A stretch of 64,000 bases of DNA, taken from positions 18,584,689-18,648,688 of the forward strand of contig CM036658.1 of NCBI GenBank assembly GCA_020746105.1, in the 5' to 3' direction. The DNA comes from Trogon surrucura (taxonomy: Eukaryota > Chordata > Aves > Trogoniformes > Trogonidae). This document shows, in pieces, positions 34,489 to 47,679 of the stretch. Both the position numbers and the translations under genes were made by a program. A model generated the notes under the pieces. It was not told where the DNA came from. It saw nothing but the letters and a program-made list of their open reading frames with translations, and searched no databases. Each line of letters opens with the position of its first letter. Positions within the stretch are counted from its first letter, which is position 1.

Positions 34489-37400
34489 AAACAAAAGCCC
34501 AGAAGATGCAGTTATATTAGCAGTATCAGTTACCAATGTTGGGGTTTGTTGCCTATTGGAGAAGAGCATTTACAACTGGAATAAATCACACCAGTGAAGT
34601 GTGCAGAGTTGCTCATGTTATTTTCATCCATCTGAGGACTTGCTGGTGTCACTGTAAGTTAAGTAGCCAAAAATTGTTCCTATTGATGTTCAAGTTTTCA
34701 GAGACTGGGGGTTGTGGGTTTTTTTAGTTCATGGCTGTGATTAAGGAATATGAGATAACTGATGGCAATTTTTGTCTGTTGTACATCTGTGTATTTATAT
34801 TGTAACCTAACATACAAGTTTTCAGAAAAGCAGACTGGATTTGGGAAAAAAAATGAGATTTGAACAAAAAGCAACAGAAGTTAATCCTTACCTTAAAAAT
34901 GTCTCTCTTTTTCACCTAGTGGAACTGATGGAGTTTACTCATATTAGAGTTTATGATGTCTCTGTCATTCCAAATAGAACACCCGAAGAACATTTTTCTC
35001 CGTTTTTGCCTTTGTACTATAGGGAGGTATCATTATTGCTTGACTGTAACAATATACCTGAGCTGGTGCCAGTGGCGTAGTTAATATAACACAGTAAAAA
35101 AATAAAAAAGCCTACGGTAGTTGCTGTGTTAGATTTATACCACAAATACACCCAGTTAATTCTATTCAGCAGGGGCTGAACTATTAAAAACAATACAGAA
35201 TTCGGCATGACCCCAAGAAAAGACTGAACAGATTTTGGAGAGTGTATAATAGAAGTTTGTGCTGTAAAACAGGGACACCGTGCAACTAGGGTAGAAATCA
35301 TGCAATACAACAGACATAAAACAGTGTTATTTCTCTGTGTTCTCCCTTATGTTGCTTACCAGTTAATATTATACCTCTTAGGTAAAAGACGTTTTTGACA
35401 TGGGATTAGTCAGGAAAACTGCTTGTGAAAAACAGCTGGTGATATAACATGCCTGAATAGGCCTAAACAGCAGGTTCTCCATGGTCCCATGGTCTCCAGA
35501 GACAAGCCATGTTTCATGGTGGATCTGAGATTGGTATGGCTGTTCAGAGCTTTTAATTCTGAGTGCTGCAAGGTCCTGTGAGAGCATGGATAATATTTTA
35601 AGCTGTCAGTGATACTAAATCTTAAAATTTATCTTTACTATACAGTATTTCTTCTGGTGTTAATGATGCATGAATGGGTGTAACAGGCAGCTTCCTTAAA
35701 ATTCTTGGGACAGGGGAAGTCACTACTCCATGAACTATATTCTGATGGGCTCATCACATTGATGAGTGGGTGAATGCACACAGTCGCTCTCAAGGGAGCA
35801 CTGAATTTGGTACAGCCCTGATCAGGTGTGGGATGAGCTGCTCAGGGCCTCAGGTACAGGAGGAGATCAGAGGCATAGAGCAAAGAAGGTTGCATAGTCA
35901 CTCAGAACTAAAACTAAAATCAAGTACTCTGGCCACATATTCTTAGTGATTTTCTCTCAACCTGTGTTTTTTTGTTTTAAAAATGCACTAACTGAAATCA
36001 ATCAATGTTGTTACTGTATTAGTTATTCTTGAGGTTTACAAAATGTCCCTACATTTTCGTCTTTTTGTTGTCCTGCAGAAGTCTTAAAAGGTAAAATGCA
36101 AATCCATTTTAGATTTGTCTGTGGGAAGCTGGACATTTGGTTAAGCCTTCATGCTTGAGACGTGGAAAAGAAGGAGGAACTGAATTCAGGAGTGTAATAA
36201 CTGGAGTAGTAGATCACTGGAGCAGCAGTTGAGTCTCACACCTGAGACCTTTTTCATCACTTGTAACTGTGTCTCATGCTGCCTGCAGACTGGAGAAGAC
36301 ACTCATTGTGGTTTAAGTTTGGCATATAATTTCCAAAATTCTTTGCCAAGAATATTTAAACATGTCATGTCATGACACGAAGTCAATGTGACTTTGTAAT
36401 CAATTACCACATAGATAGAAACTTGTTCCTATTTTAAAGCTGATGAACTGAAAGTGAGTGAGGGTTAATCAGCTAGCATGCCATAAAGTAAGTACTTAAG
36501 TGGATATATTGCTTTCAGTGGGGAACTTTCTGTTATTTTTCTGCTGATTCCGATTTTTTGAGGATTTTTCCTTACCAGAGGTAAAGCTTGGCAGTACTGC
36601 GAGCATTATTTCGAGTTTTTTTACAATTCCAGCAAAAGCTTTGCTACTGACATCAGTGATAGTTAAACTTGCTTGAACATGGGATTTATTTTTAATTTAA
36701 TATGACTTTTGGCAGGTGAGTGTTTCATTTGTTACAGAGGAACCCACAGTAATAACTTGGCAGGACAGAAGATTTAAAGCCACAAGTAACTGGGATAAAG
36801 GAAAAACGGCATTAATTCTGCAGGTGAGGATACCCGATTTACTTAAAAGGGCTTTTATATATGCTGGAAGGCTTGCAAAATGCAGTAAACTGAAAACAAT
36901 TCAGCTAATTTCGTAATGAAGAAATGGTTTCTAGCTTCATGTGTGTAAAGCTCTATTTTAAAATAGCACGTGTATTGGAAGAGGTATTCCAAGTAAGATT
37001 CCAGAGAAAAAACCACACGTTTGTAACAGCAAAAAGAAAAGAGGTTAGAATCTTTAGCATACACTGAAATTACTGCTGTTCATATCTAATTAGAAGAGAA
37101 AAATATTTCATTGAACGTCAGTTACTAGAAATTTAGTCTGACAGATTTGCATGGTAATTTTATTCTTCCTTCTGAATCTGTGGTTTAGGCCTTTTTTTTT
37201 TTCCTCCCCTCCTTCCTCAAATTCACCATTTTGGTATTTGCGGTATTATGAAAAAAATTGGCTTGAAATAGAGCATATAATCTTTGTCTTTTGCTGCCTT
37301 ATGTGCAAAACCTAATGTTATCTTGATAGTCATCCATCATTAAAGCTATATTAACAATCATATCTGGGAATGAAAGAAAGTTGTTTTAAAAGAAGCCAAC

Positions 37401-40400
37401 CCTCAGTACATGGTTATTTATCAGAATAAGCTTTTATAAATTTTCTGGTTTGTAAGATAAAGATTTTTTGCTAATGTTAATTTGAAGAAAATCAGGCATA
37501 TTTTGATCTCTTAATTTTGTATGAATGCAAAATAGATTAATTGACATCAAAAGGGAAATTGTGATGTAAATGAGATACTAATCTGGACCTTTAAAATTGT
37601 CAATTTTCTTTTAATTAAATCTGTTTTCCCAACCATAACATTTACACTTTAGGATCGGGAAAAAATGTAAGAAAATGGAAGGCTATCTTGTTCTTGGAGT
37701 AGCAGGCTAGTTTTTTATTCAGGAATGCATCTACCAAATTGTCATAATGAAGAGCTGTAAAGAAAAAAATTTAGAGCACAGATGTCGTGTTTCACTTAAA
37801 TTTATGAACTGTCTTGACACTAGGCGGCAATAGGCTCACAACAAATCCCTGTATGTTGCAATTTCCTCCAGAGAGCCTCTCCTACAACCACCAAAAAGCC
37901 CTTTAGGGTTGGGTGGACAGGAATACCACGCTAGTGCTTTAATTCTATTATACAATAAATCATTATTAGACCAGACAGAGAGTCTAGCAGGTTGTCACCA
38001 CCCAGCAGCTGAACCAGTAAAGATGGGAAAGATATAGGTCAGAGGTTTCACTACCTGAAAGGTCATAAAGTGTATTGGAAGTGGGAACTTTACACCCTGT
38101 TTCATGTGGACATGGAGTAAAAACTAGGTCTGTGGTCTTGTTGCTGACTCGAAGTGAAACCATGTTTGTACTGAGAGGTATTCCAACACACCCAGTGCAA
38201 TTAAACCCGCTGGAAATGTCATGGTTTATTGCCCCACCTGTTGGATTCAACTACTGCATTCATGGTGATGACATTTGCAGTTTAAGCCCGGCAGGCTGCG
38301 AAGGGATTAGAAAACATACACACAACCCCCCCCTCCCCACACACATCCCACAGCCTCCCTGCTCATCTCCCGCTCCCGAGCTGCGTTTAATGCATTTTCC
38401 AGCGTGTACAGGAAGTTGATACGAGTGGTCTGGCAAAACAGGACTTGACCTACAGATCCAACGGCACTCCAGAGACCGGTGATTCAGTCTTGCCACTGAT
38501 GACTGATTCCATATAATTAGAGCAGATCACAATATAGCAGGGTAATAACACATGCTGTTGTATGGTGTTCTTCATGTAAATATGGAAGAGCAAAAGAGGG
38601 AAAATGAGGCCCTTACACTTTCCATACTGGAAATATTTTGGTCTTTTTTAATACACTGTCTCTGACTAAAACTTGATTATGAGGACCGTTTCCTCGTAGT
38701 GTACAAATCTTGCCATGCACTCTCTATAGACTTGCTCTCGTATGCCTATGATGGAATCAGTGCTTTATCTGCCCAACTGCAAGTTACGTGTGTTTTTTTT
38801 AAAAGGAGTGAAAAAAACCGCAAGCACTAATAAAGCAGTGAGGGAAACTCCCAATTTCGAGTAAATGTGATTAATGAAATTTAGGAAAGAATTTCCTACA
38901 ATGTATTTCCTAAAAAGAATTTCCTAAAAAGTTGCCTTTTTACTTCGCCCTTGCTGGTGCAACTGACCATGGGCTGATCTGCTACAACAGGTAAGAACAG
39001 ACGTCGAGATAATATGAAACAACTTCTGTGAAGGATATAGCTGAGTGTCACCGAGGCACAAGAAAACTCTATTAATTTTATTTTCTTCCTACAGAGTTCT
39101 CCCAGGATGTCAGATTCCGTTTTTTTTTTTTAATGATTGCTTTCCTTAGTATCATTCCTGAAAAAGTGGAATTTCTGGGGCAAATATGTTGCTCAGAAAC
39201 GTGTTCTGGACAATCCCTTAAATATAACTGTAAAGAGGCCTTGAATTGTCACAAGATGTTGGTTTCTCCTTATTTTCAGTCTGAAAAAGCAGTGTAAAGT
39301 AACAAATATTAGAGAGACCTTTTGATGTTGTTAAGATATGTTTTTAATTCCAGGTTTTTTTCAGCAGTATCCCTTACCTTCTCTAAGCATGGTTCATACA
39401 CCTGCAGAAATATTACTGAAAAAATAACCATGGCAAAGAGAAATACTAGTAAAATTATGCAACCTTTTCACTTCCATATTGTATTTCACAAACTTCTGAA
39501 GTTCTTTCGGTAGTCCTTTGATATTTCTATTGGGAAAAATTATAACTGTATGCTGACTCCTGCATTCTCTCCACATATGTCTGCTGTTATATTGTATGAC
39601 CAATATGAAGTGTAGGCAGGGAAGTTTCCCATATGAACTTTTGAGAGACGATATATTGGAACTAGGGGAAAGGGTAAAGAAAATGCAAAACTTGATTTTG
39701 TTTCAACACAGTTATAAGTCTGATCAAAATTTCAGATAAATTGTAACCTTTTCTGTCATGAAGGGACTTATTGCATGAAGTATAATATGCCCAGGATCAG
39801 CTTTCATCTTATTTTTTTGGTAGTTTTTTTTTTCAGTCCAATTTGCTGATGAAGAGCAGGTTGAGGCTGATGGGTGAAGTAATAAAATGGAAGATCAGGA
39901 TCACGGCTCTTTCTCTTATATTCTTCTCTCTCATGTGGAAATTCTCAGTGTGTTTTGTTGTTGGCAGAACTCAAATGTATTGCAGAACGACAAACGTATG
40001 TGTACACAAGAGTGATAGCTAATGGGAGTGACCTATACAGATGCGATTATGACTGATAGCATTCTACTGCCTTTATGCTTATTTTAAAGTCCCCTTGACA
40101 CAGATTGATTAAAGGCAAGGACCCATATGAACTTATGAAAAATTTATGGATTTTTGAAAGAGCTTTAACATGTACCATTTAAGAACTAATAATTTCTTGG
40201 CTGTCACTATTCTCTTCTCCCTTATCTCTATCACAAAATCTCTCTTACATTGGGAATATATGCCTAAAAATCAAAAACTGATGCTGTGGATTAAAGAATA
40301 AAGATGTCACTGGATAAAATAAAACAACAACAACAGAAAAGAAATTAGATTTGTATGATTTTAACTATTCTTTAATCTGCTTCTGGGCATCTAAAGTGAT

Positions 40401-43400
40401 TTGTGTCAGCTGTTATTGCATTAAACTTTAATTTTCTTCCACAAGAACAGGATTATATAAAGGAGTATTGGATTGCACTCAGCATGGATTAGCTGAGCGG
40501 TGTCTTTGCTGCCAAGGACCAAATGGATTTCCTTCCTTTTGTGATTTATATTTTTACTGCTGTTTTTTTTCCCCTTCTTCTAACTCCCATTACCCGTCTG
40601 TTTGCCAGAACTGAGATACCCTCAAGAACAGCACAAAGGAAGGCAGAATTATTGGCTTATTACATATATTTATGTTCCAAGTGTTCTCACTAGTCAATGC
40701 CAAAGGAATAAGCTAGCCATTAGCCATAGAAGATGATGGCTAGTTTAAAACTGAAAAGTTTAAACCTTATTTATTTTAAAAGGGACATAGACTTTTCTTC
40801 TTGAATTAAATATATACATGCATGATCAGCTTAACTTTTCCCTTAAAAGTTGATAAAAATTTGCAGTTTTGTCTAATAGTAGATCATCAAGGTTTGTTGA
40901 ATATATAAAATGATGAATGGTCAAAACAGAGATACTGGCAGCGTGAATGGAAGAGGAAAAAAATTCTCTGAATGCAGAGGCAGAGAACATCCAAAATTTG
41001 TGAGGATAGAAAGGCAGAAAATAAAATATAAATCCTTTGCTAATAGACTGAATGTCATAAAATGCAGTTTGTATTTTGCAGCCTGTTTGAGAAATGACTA
41101 ATAAATTTTCTTGTCTTGACATTTTAACCAGTAAAGAGGTGCTTGGTGGTATATGAAGCAGAAATATTTAAGGAAAAATATTTAAGCTATTAAGTTACAG
41201 AAGATGGTCTGGGTTTGTAGACAGTGAAGTACAGGAGCATAACTGTCTATCAGTAGTTTCTCTCAGGCAAATTCAGAGACACCAATAAAAATTAGAAAAG
41301 CATAGAAAAGCTATTGTTAAAAAACATAAGTGAAAAGTCTGATTCTCCACCACAAGGAGGTAGTAGGAGCAGAAGCACGACCTGCTGTTATTGCATCACC
41401 AAAGTAATTCTTATTAATAATAAATTCCAGAGCACGTTTTCCATGGATCAGTCATAAAAATATTTTGTGTGTGACAAACAGTCCAGAAGTTTGAAACCGA
41501 GACGTGTAACTGCTGAAACCTGAGCTACCTTTGATCCTGTGCTTAAATACCTTTCTTGATGTTGCACATCCATTGCATGGTCCTGAACTCAATCCACAGC
41601 CAAACCTGGCTCAGTCATTTAGTTTTGTGTTGTGAGGTAAATGTGACCTTTCCATAAATTAGCACGTAAAAGAAGTACATCAAAAGTTTCACTTGATTTC
41701 TCACTTGGCAATGCTGCCTGTTGAATCTGAGCGAGGGTTGCTTCCACATCGTTTCATGCCAGAACTGGTGGTTTTCCTTGTTCTTCAGATTACACAGAAC
41801 AAGTCTTAGTTCATGGCATTTAGTTTGTTTGTACACAAAAAAATATGACTGTGTTATTTTTAGATTATCAAAATTAATCTCAATTATTTTGCTGTGTTAT
41901 ATTCTGAAATTGTTGAATTAAACTGGTGACTGTTGTCTCACTCTTGCTTTTTCTTGGTAACTGTTAGGTTTTTCAGAAGTAGCTTTCAGTTCATTGATAA
42001 ATAGAACTTCTAAGTCATCATGCGTTTTCCAGACAGGAGTTTAGTACCTTCAAACTACTGATGGAGACACTAAGTTGTCAAACACTAAATCAGAGAGGAT
42101 ATTTCCTGCTGCTTCTATCACATTGGAGAGATATACAGAGACTCCCCATGATGGCTTTAAAACTTAGTGTTTACCTGCCATTGTCATAGAATAAATATTG
42201 CACTATACAGTAATATAATTGAAGTCTATTCTATTTTACAAGGAAAAAAAGAAAACAAAAAAACCCAACCCAACGTGCATGTACAAACCCACCATCTCCC
42301 TCACCATGCCCCAAGCAGGGAGAAAGATAAGCTTGTTTTAGTACATTTGTCAATGTCCACAGCAATGGGTCTGCTTCCAGAGATCTCTCTGAGAAATGGA
42401 GCACAAAAAACCAGTTATCAAGCTACTAGTCTGCATGCATAGCAGGTAGAAAAATTGGTGCTCTTAAAACTCGGAAAGAGGCCACCCAATAGATGTTGTA
42501 CTTGCACGTCTCCATCTTACCTGACTAAATTAAAGTAAAAATCATTTAAATAGGAACTAATGGGAGCTCCTAGAATATAAATCTCCTGTCACTGTGAGCA
42601 GTCACTTCATGTAATACCTTTTATATGGTCCTCCTATTACATCTGGAATATAGTTATATTTTCTTTGTGACTTTTTTGTCCTCACTACTCTTCCTGGAGT
42701 GTATTTTTTTGTGATGTCATGAGAGCTTTTGAATTTCTCTGCATTTTCTCTGGATGAAGCTTTTATATTATTCACAGACAGAAATGTAGATGTGATAGTA
42801 GAAAATGGTCCTTTACGAAGGGATGTTTATCATCTCTGCATCTTGATTCTGAAATTGGTGTTGTTCTATCTAAAAGAAAAAGTCAGCTCAGAATGCTGGG
42901 ATGCATGGGCAGCAAACCCATAAAGAAGGGCTTACTCTGTAGATGTAGAACATAAGTTTCTTGTGCAAAAATCGCAGATTAGGTGCATGTACCTATAGGA
43001 CCCCATGTGGTTTGCATCATGAACCTGGGATGTATGTCATCTGTGCAGCAAAATTTCACTTGTTGTTCAAGCCACAAGAATTCATCTACGTGGTATGTGT
43101 GCAAGCAATATATAATTTTTACTTGGTTTTTTTTTTTTTTTATGTGAAATACCACTGGTGTCAGATGTATTATTCACTAGTAGTGATAAGAGATGTTCAC
43201 ACAGTGAATCTCAAATCATCAGTTTCAAAAAATACTGTTGAGCTGTTAGTTTCTTTTGGTTTTACCTTTTTTTTTCCCACTTGGTTGTAGAGTTATGAAA
43301 TCTGTGAGTAAAACAATTTTTTTTTTTCCTGCTCAATTGTGTAAATTGAAAATGTTTGGGAAGAAGTTTTGATTTAATGAGAAATAACCTGCTGCTGGTT

Positions 43401-43541
43401 GTCCCTATAATACTTCAGTTTATTTAAAAAATTGTAATAAAAACTGAACAAAGGAGCTGATTAACTATTTTTCATTTGAGGAAAATTTAACTCTGCTTCA
43501 ATCTGACTGAAGTACCTGGGAAAGCCTCTAGTTGTTTCATT
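34489..43541. other. 9-kb non-coding stretch, nothing recognised
   Basis: The sequence is AT-rich with scattered A/T runs, for example T10 near 37192 and T12 near 39120. A GC-richer, purine/pyrimidine-balanced block sits at about 38060-38500; its frames on both strands match nothing I know. A tandem-like 'atttcctaaaaa' phrase recurs at 38890-38935. No repeat family or exon was recognised. Confidence 0.45.
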
Positions 43542-43732
43542 GGGGACTGGTTAGCTCATTCAGTTAGAGCGTGGTGCTGATAACACCAAGGCTGCGGGTT
43601 CGATCCGTGTTGGGTCTCCATGTGTTGCCTGATCTAGTTGAGAGGCGTCCCTGCCCATGACAGGGAGGTTGGATTAAATGATTTCTAAGGTCCCTTCCAG
43701 CCTCGGCCATTCTATGATTCTATGATTCTATC
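43542..43732 (+). mobile_element. tRNA-Ile-derived SINE with CR1 tail (TguSINE1-like)
   Basis: The first 79 bases (43542-43620) form a tRNA-like body: GGGGACT pairs with GGTCTCC as acceptor stem. An A-box-like TTAGCTCATTCAGTTAGAGC, an anticodon stem TGGTG/CACCA with loop CTGATAA (GAT, isoleucine), and a B-box GGTTCGATCC follow, ending with discriminator A. The next 112 bases are a CR1 3' end, GCCTGATCTAGTTGAGAGG through AAGGTCCCTTCCAGCC, closing with ATTCTATG-type repeats. A tRNA head with a LINE tail is the definition of a tRNA-derived SINE, mobilised by the LINE that owns the tail; transcription would be by RNA polymerase III from the boxes. No target duplication is visible, as usual for CR1-driven insertions. 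Family name is from memory. Confidence 0.88.
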
Positions 43733-43740
43733 CCAATTCA

Positions 43741-46560
43741 CCTGCCTAACTCAAATCAACCATGCCAGCAGCTCAGTAAAGCATATCTAGCTACATGTAA
43801 AACAGTTACAAATGTATCTTTGTGTTTCATTCTATCTCTGTGCTCCCTAAGTCTGAATCCTGAAGATTTGGGCTGTGACTATGCTGCCTGTTTTGACAGT
43901 GGCTGTTAATCAGAGCAAACTGATATATTGTTTGGGTTTGCATTTCTTTAAGTCTTCGAACTCACTAAATACTTTATTTTTGGAACACTTTTTCACACTT
44001 GAAGATGGACTTTGACTAACTTGCTTCCATCAGTGGAAAACTCTTTATAGTGTTAAGCTGTTATAACACAGCTCTAAATACCTCTAGAGTTGAATCCAGA
44101 ATTACATGAAGCAAAACATGAATGATGCATTCTTGGTACACCTTGATGCCAAGCACTCCGTAATGACTCCATTCCATCAGCAGTGTACTGATTACACTCC
44201 TATTATATGCAGACAATTAAGTAAAATCTACAGCAAAATAATGAGGTTATCATGACCTTATTTTCTATAAGATTATACAACTATTGTGATACACGTACTG
44301 TGGTTTTTAGAGGCCAAAATAACTGGAATTTGATTGTGTATGTCTAATCCATTTTATCATAATCAGAAAAGGATATGGAAATTTTGAAGGTGATTGAGCA
44401 CAGTCACAAGAGAGATTCAAGGAATAGAAAAAATAACCCCTTTCCCTTTTTTTTCAGAAAGTGGTTGTATACATGTAATAAACTGAAGAAAAAAACCAAA
44501 TTCAACTACATCAGATTTGAAGTGTGAATGTTCAATAAGCATAACAATCTTCGGAACAAGAAAACAGCGTTCTTTCTGATCTGAAATTAAGACAAGATAA
44601 CTTCCTGAAAGAAATATTACAATTCAGTCAGAAATTATTTGGCTTGAAGGAGCCATTATAAGTTATTGTAAACGTAAAATGGTCTCATACGGTTTGAAAG
44701 TTATTTTATACATATATATGTCTTTTTACTCAAGTTTACTTGAGTTAATTCAACTATTTAATCTTTTGAAATTTCTAATATCTTTATTTGTTAGTCTTTA
44801 TGCTCTTGCTCTGCTCTATTCTATCACATCCAGAAATCTGACTTGGTCAACTGGAGTCATGACATCAAATTTGTTGATGTACTGTTGAAGCAAATATAAA
44901 TTCAAAACTATAAAAAAGTACTTATTCTGTGATGTCGTTTCCAAATTTTTGTTTGAATTTTAGTTCCCTGGAGGACCTACAGCCTGATGTAAGTGTTTTA
45001 GCTGTTCTTTAGCTACACTAACTTCAGCACTGAGAGCTGACCTAAGTAGGTCAGCAAAATGATCAAGGGAATAGAAATTCACTTTTTTCCAGTTCATTTT
45101 TTCAGGGCTCTTGATTTTTCTCTATGTAGGTTTCACCCACATTGGAGAATTTGTCTCTGCATCTGTTCTTGAATCAGAACTCAATTTTTTGAAGTAATAG
45201 ATACATATCTCATTGTAGAATAGACACCTAGTCAGGAGAGAAACCTACTGAATTTGTAGCTTTCACAGGATTGTATTCTTGCGTATTCAAAACTAGGCAC
45301 TATGTATAAATTGAGGCTTGCAAGTATTTAAATTGGTTCTCCATCTAACCTGTGTGTCATTTTCACTTCATATAAAAATATAATCAAGATTTTACTGCCC
45401 ACTCTTTATGGCAAGTATGAAAATATTAGATGCCATTGTGACAGAGCCGGGTAATTCCCTACCACAAATCAAGATCGAACTTCCATTTGCTCTCATAATT
45501 TTTCCAGCGTCCAGTATTTCTCTTTATGAAATAGCAATAGAGTTTTTTGGTGTATTTCTGTGATTTTATGGTGTAGTAGTATATAGGAGAATAGGCTACA
45601 GGAAGGAAGCATTTCTTGTTATGCTTTAAAATGGGATGAAACTGTATTAAAAAGTTGTATTGCATTTCAAATGCTGGACACAGATGTTCATTTGGTAAAT
45701 CTAAGGTAATTTTGAAACTGAGCATTCCATAATGTGCCAAAAAACCCAGTTCCCGAAGGGATTTTGGGGAAAAAAAAAAAAAAAGAAAAAAATGCTAGAA
45801 TAAGAAAGAATTTACCATCTACTGCTCAATTAGTATTATTGCTTTAGTAGTAGAGGTATGGAAAAAATCTCTAAAAACCTACTAATAAAAGACCTAAATT
45901 AATATACTCTATACAGCATGACTGTATTTTGAATTGTTGTCTTTTTATTTAGGAGCATATTAGAAATTCCAGACCATTTTGGTTTTTCAGTTGTCTCTCA
46001 TTAATCTCCTCTAGCAAACCCCAAAATCAGTCAATCTGTGTCCCAATTTAACTCAGTATCCCCCTGCGAAGTATTCATTTGTTTATACTGCAAATGAAGA
46101 GCAAGGTGTATGAAGAGATAATGGTATTCTACCATATGCTATAACATATGGGTAGTTTACACTATGTTACACCCATGTGAAGGAAAAGACCCTGATGGAC
46201 AAATGTATTGCATTATCCTATCTTGAACCTTAATAAACGTACTTAGCACTTTCATAACATTGCAAAAAAATTAACCGGTTCTCACCACACCAGAAGATTT
46301 TTAGATATTAGTAAAGAAAATACAGTCTACAACTAGGGACAAGGAGGCACAGAGTGAGAATAAAGCTATGCCAGTCTTCGTAGTTAAGAGATCGGAGCCC
46401 TTGCTGTTTTCTCTGTTTTGCAGAACGTGTTGGTACTTTTCAGTTTGTTATATGGGCATTAGGCTTTGAAATGTGCACCCATTTCTTCATACATTGTGAA
46501 CAGAATGATCTTTGTTGCACATTTGCACTGACAAAGAAATAGAATTGTCAGCAGTTTCTC
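43741..46560. other. Non-coding stretch, nothing recognised
   Basis: AT-rich DNA with a T-rich run near 44450 and an A-run near 45770-45790. No gene, RNA or repeat family was recognised. Confidence 0.5.
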
Positions 46561-46565
46561 AAAAA

Positions 46566-47672
46566 CATAGAAATATCACACAGAATGCTAAGGATTGGAA
46601 GGGACCTCGAAAGATCATCAAGTCCAATCCCCCTGGCAGAGCAGGAACGCCTAGATAATGCTACACAGGAACGTGTCCAGGCAGGTCTTGAATGTCTCCA
46701 GAGAAGGAGACTCCACAACCTCCCTGGGCAGCCTGTTCCAGGGCTCCGTCACCCTCACTGAGAAGAAGTTTCTTCTCGAGTTTAAGCAGAACCTCTTATG
46801 TTCCAAGTTTCACCCCATTACCCCTTTTCCTATCATTGGTTGTCATCGAGAGGAGCCTGGCTCCATCCTCATGACACTCACTCTTTATATATTTGTAAAC
46901 ATTAATGAGGTCACCCCTCAGCCTCCTCTTCTCCAAACTAAAGAGCCCCAGCTCCCTCAGCCTTTCCTCATAAGGGAGATGCTCCACTCCCTTCATCATC
47001 CTAGTTGCCCTGCGCTTGACTCTTTCAAGCAGTTCCCTGTCTTTCTTGAACTCAGGGGCCCAGAACTGGACACAATATTCCAGATGGGGTCTCACCAGGG
47101 CAGAGTAGAGGGGAAGGAGAACCTCTCTCGACCTACTAACCACCCCCCTTCTCATACACCCCAGGGTTCCATTGGCCTTCCTGGCCACAAGGGCACAGTG
47201 CTGGCTCATGGTCATCCTGCTGTCCACCAAGACTCCCAGGTCCCTTTCCCCTCCACTGCTCTCTAATAAGTCATTCCCCAACTTATACTGGAACCTGGGG
47301 TTGTTCCTACCCAGATGCAAGACTCTACACTTACCCTTGTTATATTTCATTCAATTTTTCCCCGCCCAACTCTCCAGCCTGTCCAGGTCTCGCTGAATGG
47401 CAGCACAGCCTTCTGGAGTGTCAGCCACTTCTGCCAGCTTGGTGTCATCAGCAAACTTGCTGATAGTACTCTCTAGTCCCTCATCCAAGTCATCGATGAA
47501 TATATTGAATAATACTGGTCCCAGTACCGACCCTTGAAGGACTCCACTGGATACAGGTCTCCAACCTGACTCAACCCCATTGACCTCGACTCTTTGGCTT
47601 CTTCCCCTTAGCCAGTTCACAGTCCACCTCACTGCCCTATAGTCTAGACCACACTTCCTCAGTAATTCGATA
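46566..47672 (-). mobile_element. CR1 LINE, 5'-truncated, about 1.1 kb, well preserved
   Basis: This is the antisense of the CR1 3' 1.1 kb: 'ggattggaagggacctcgaaagatcatc' at the left (element 3' end), through the RT C-terminal region, to about 47672, where similarity ends (5' truncation point). The 3' octamer repeat is short or absent. Conservation of the coding region is much better than in the CR1 at 400, indicating a younger insertion. The long plus-strand frame at 46658-47266 is the antisense shadow of this element. Confidence 0.93.
46796..47632 (-). pseudogene. CR1 ORF2 reverse-transcriptase C-terminal half, one nonsense codon
   Basis: On the minus strand the frame from 47632 encodes the RT region with [19 protein letters not shown] and the catalytic [11 protein letters not shown] (FADD box at 47444-47455). 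An in-frame TGA at 47351-47353 follows WAGKN. Translation in the same frame then continues from 47350 as [18 protein letters not shown] and on through [13 protein letters not shown] to about 46796. So apart from the 5' truncation and the lost extreme C-terminus, a single stop separates two otherwise continuous halves. The product would be the palm/thumb and C-terminal domain of the CR1 polymerase; without endonuclease and fingers it cannot act. Confidence 0.9.
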
Positions 47673-47679
47673 TGAAGGA

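Noticed and set aside
38075-38419. 114-codon plus-strand frame as a cellular gene
   Set aside because: There is no recognisable domain, frames of similar length exist on the other strand, and no splice pattern could be supported. It is kept only as an unexplained GC-richer block.
43542-43620. A functional tRNA-Ile gene
   Set aside because: The body is cloverleaf-like, but it is fused without a terminator to a CR1 tail and has several wobble pairs in the acceptor stem. A SINE head explains it better.
46658-47266. 202-codon plus-strand frame
   Set aside because: It is the antisense shadow of the CR1 reverse-transcriptase fragment on the minus strand.
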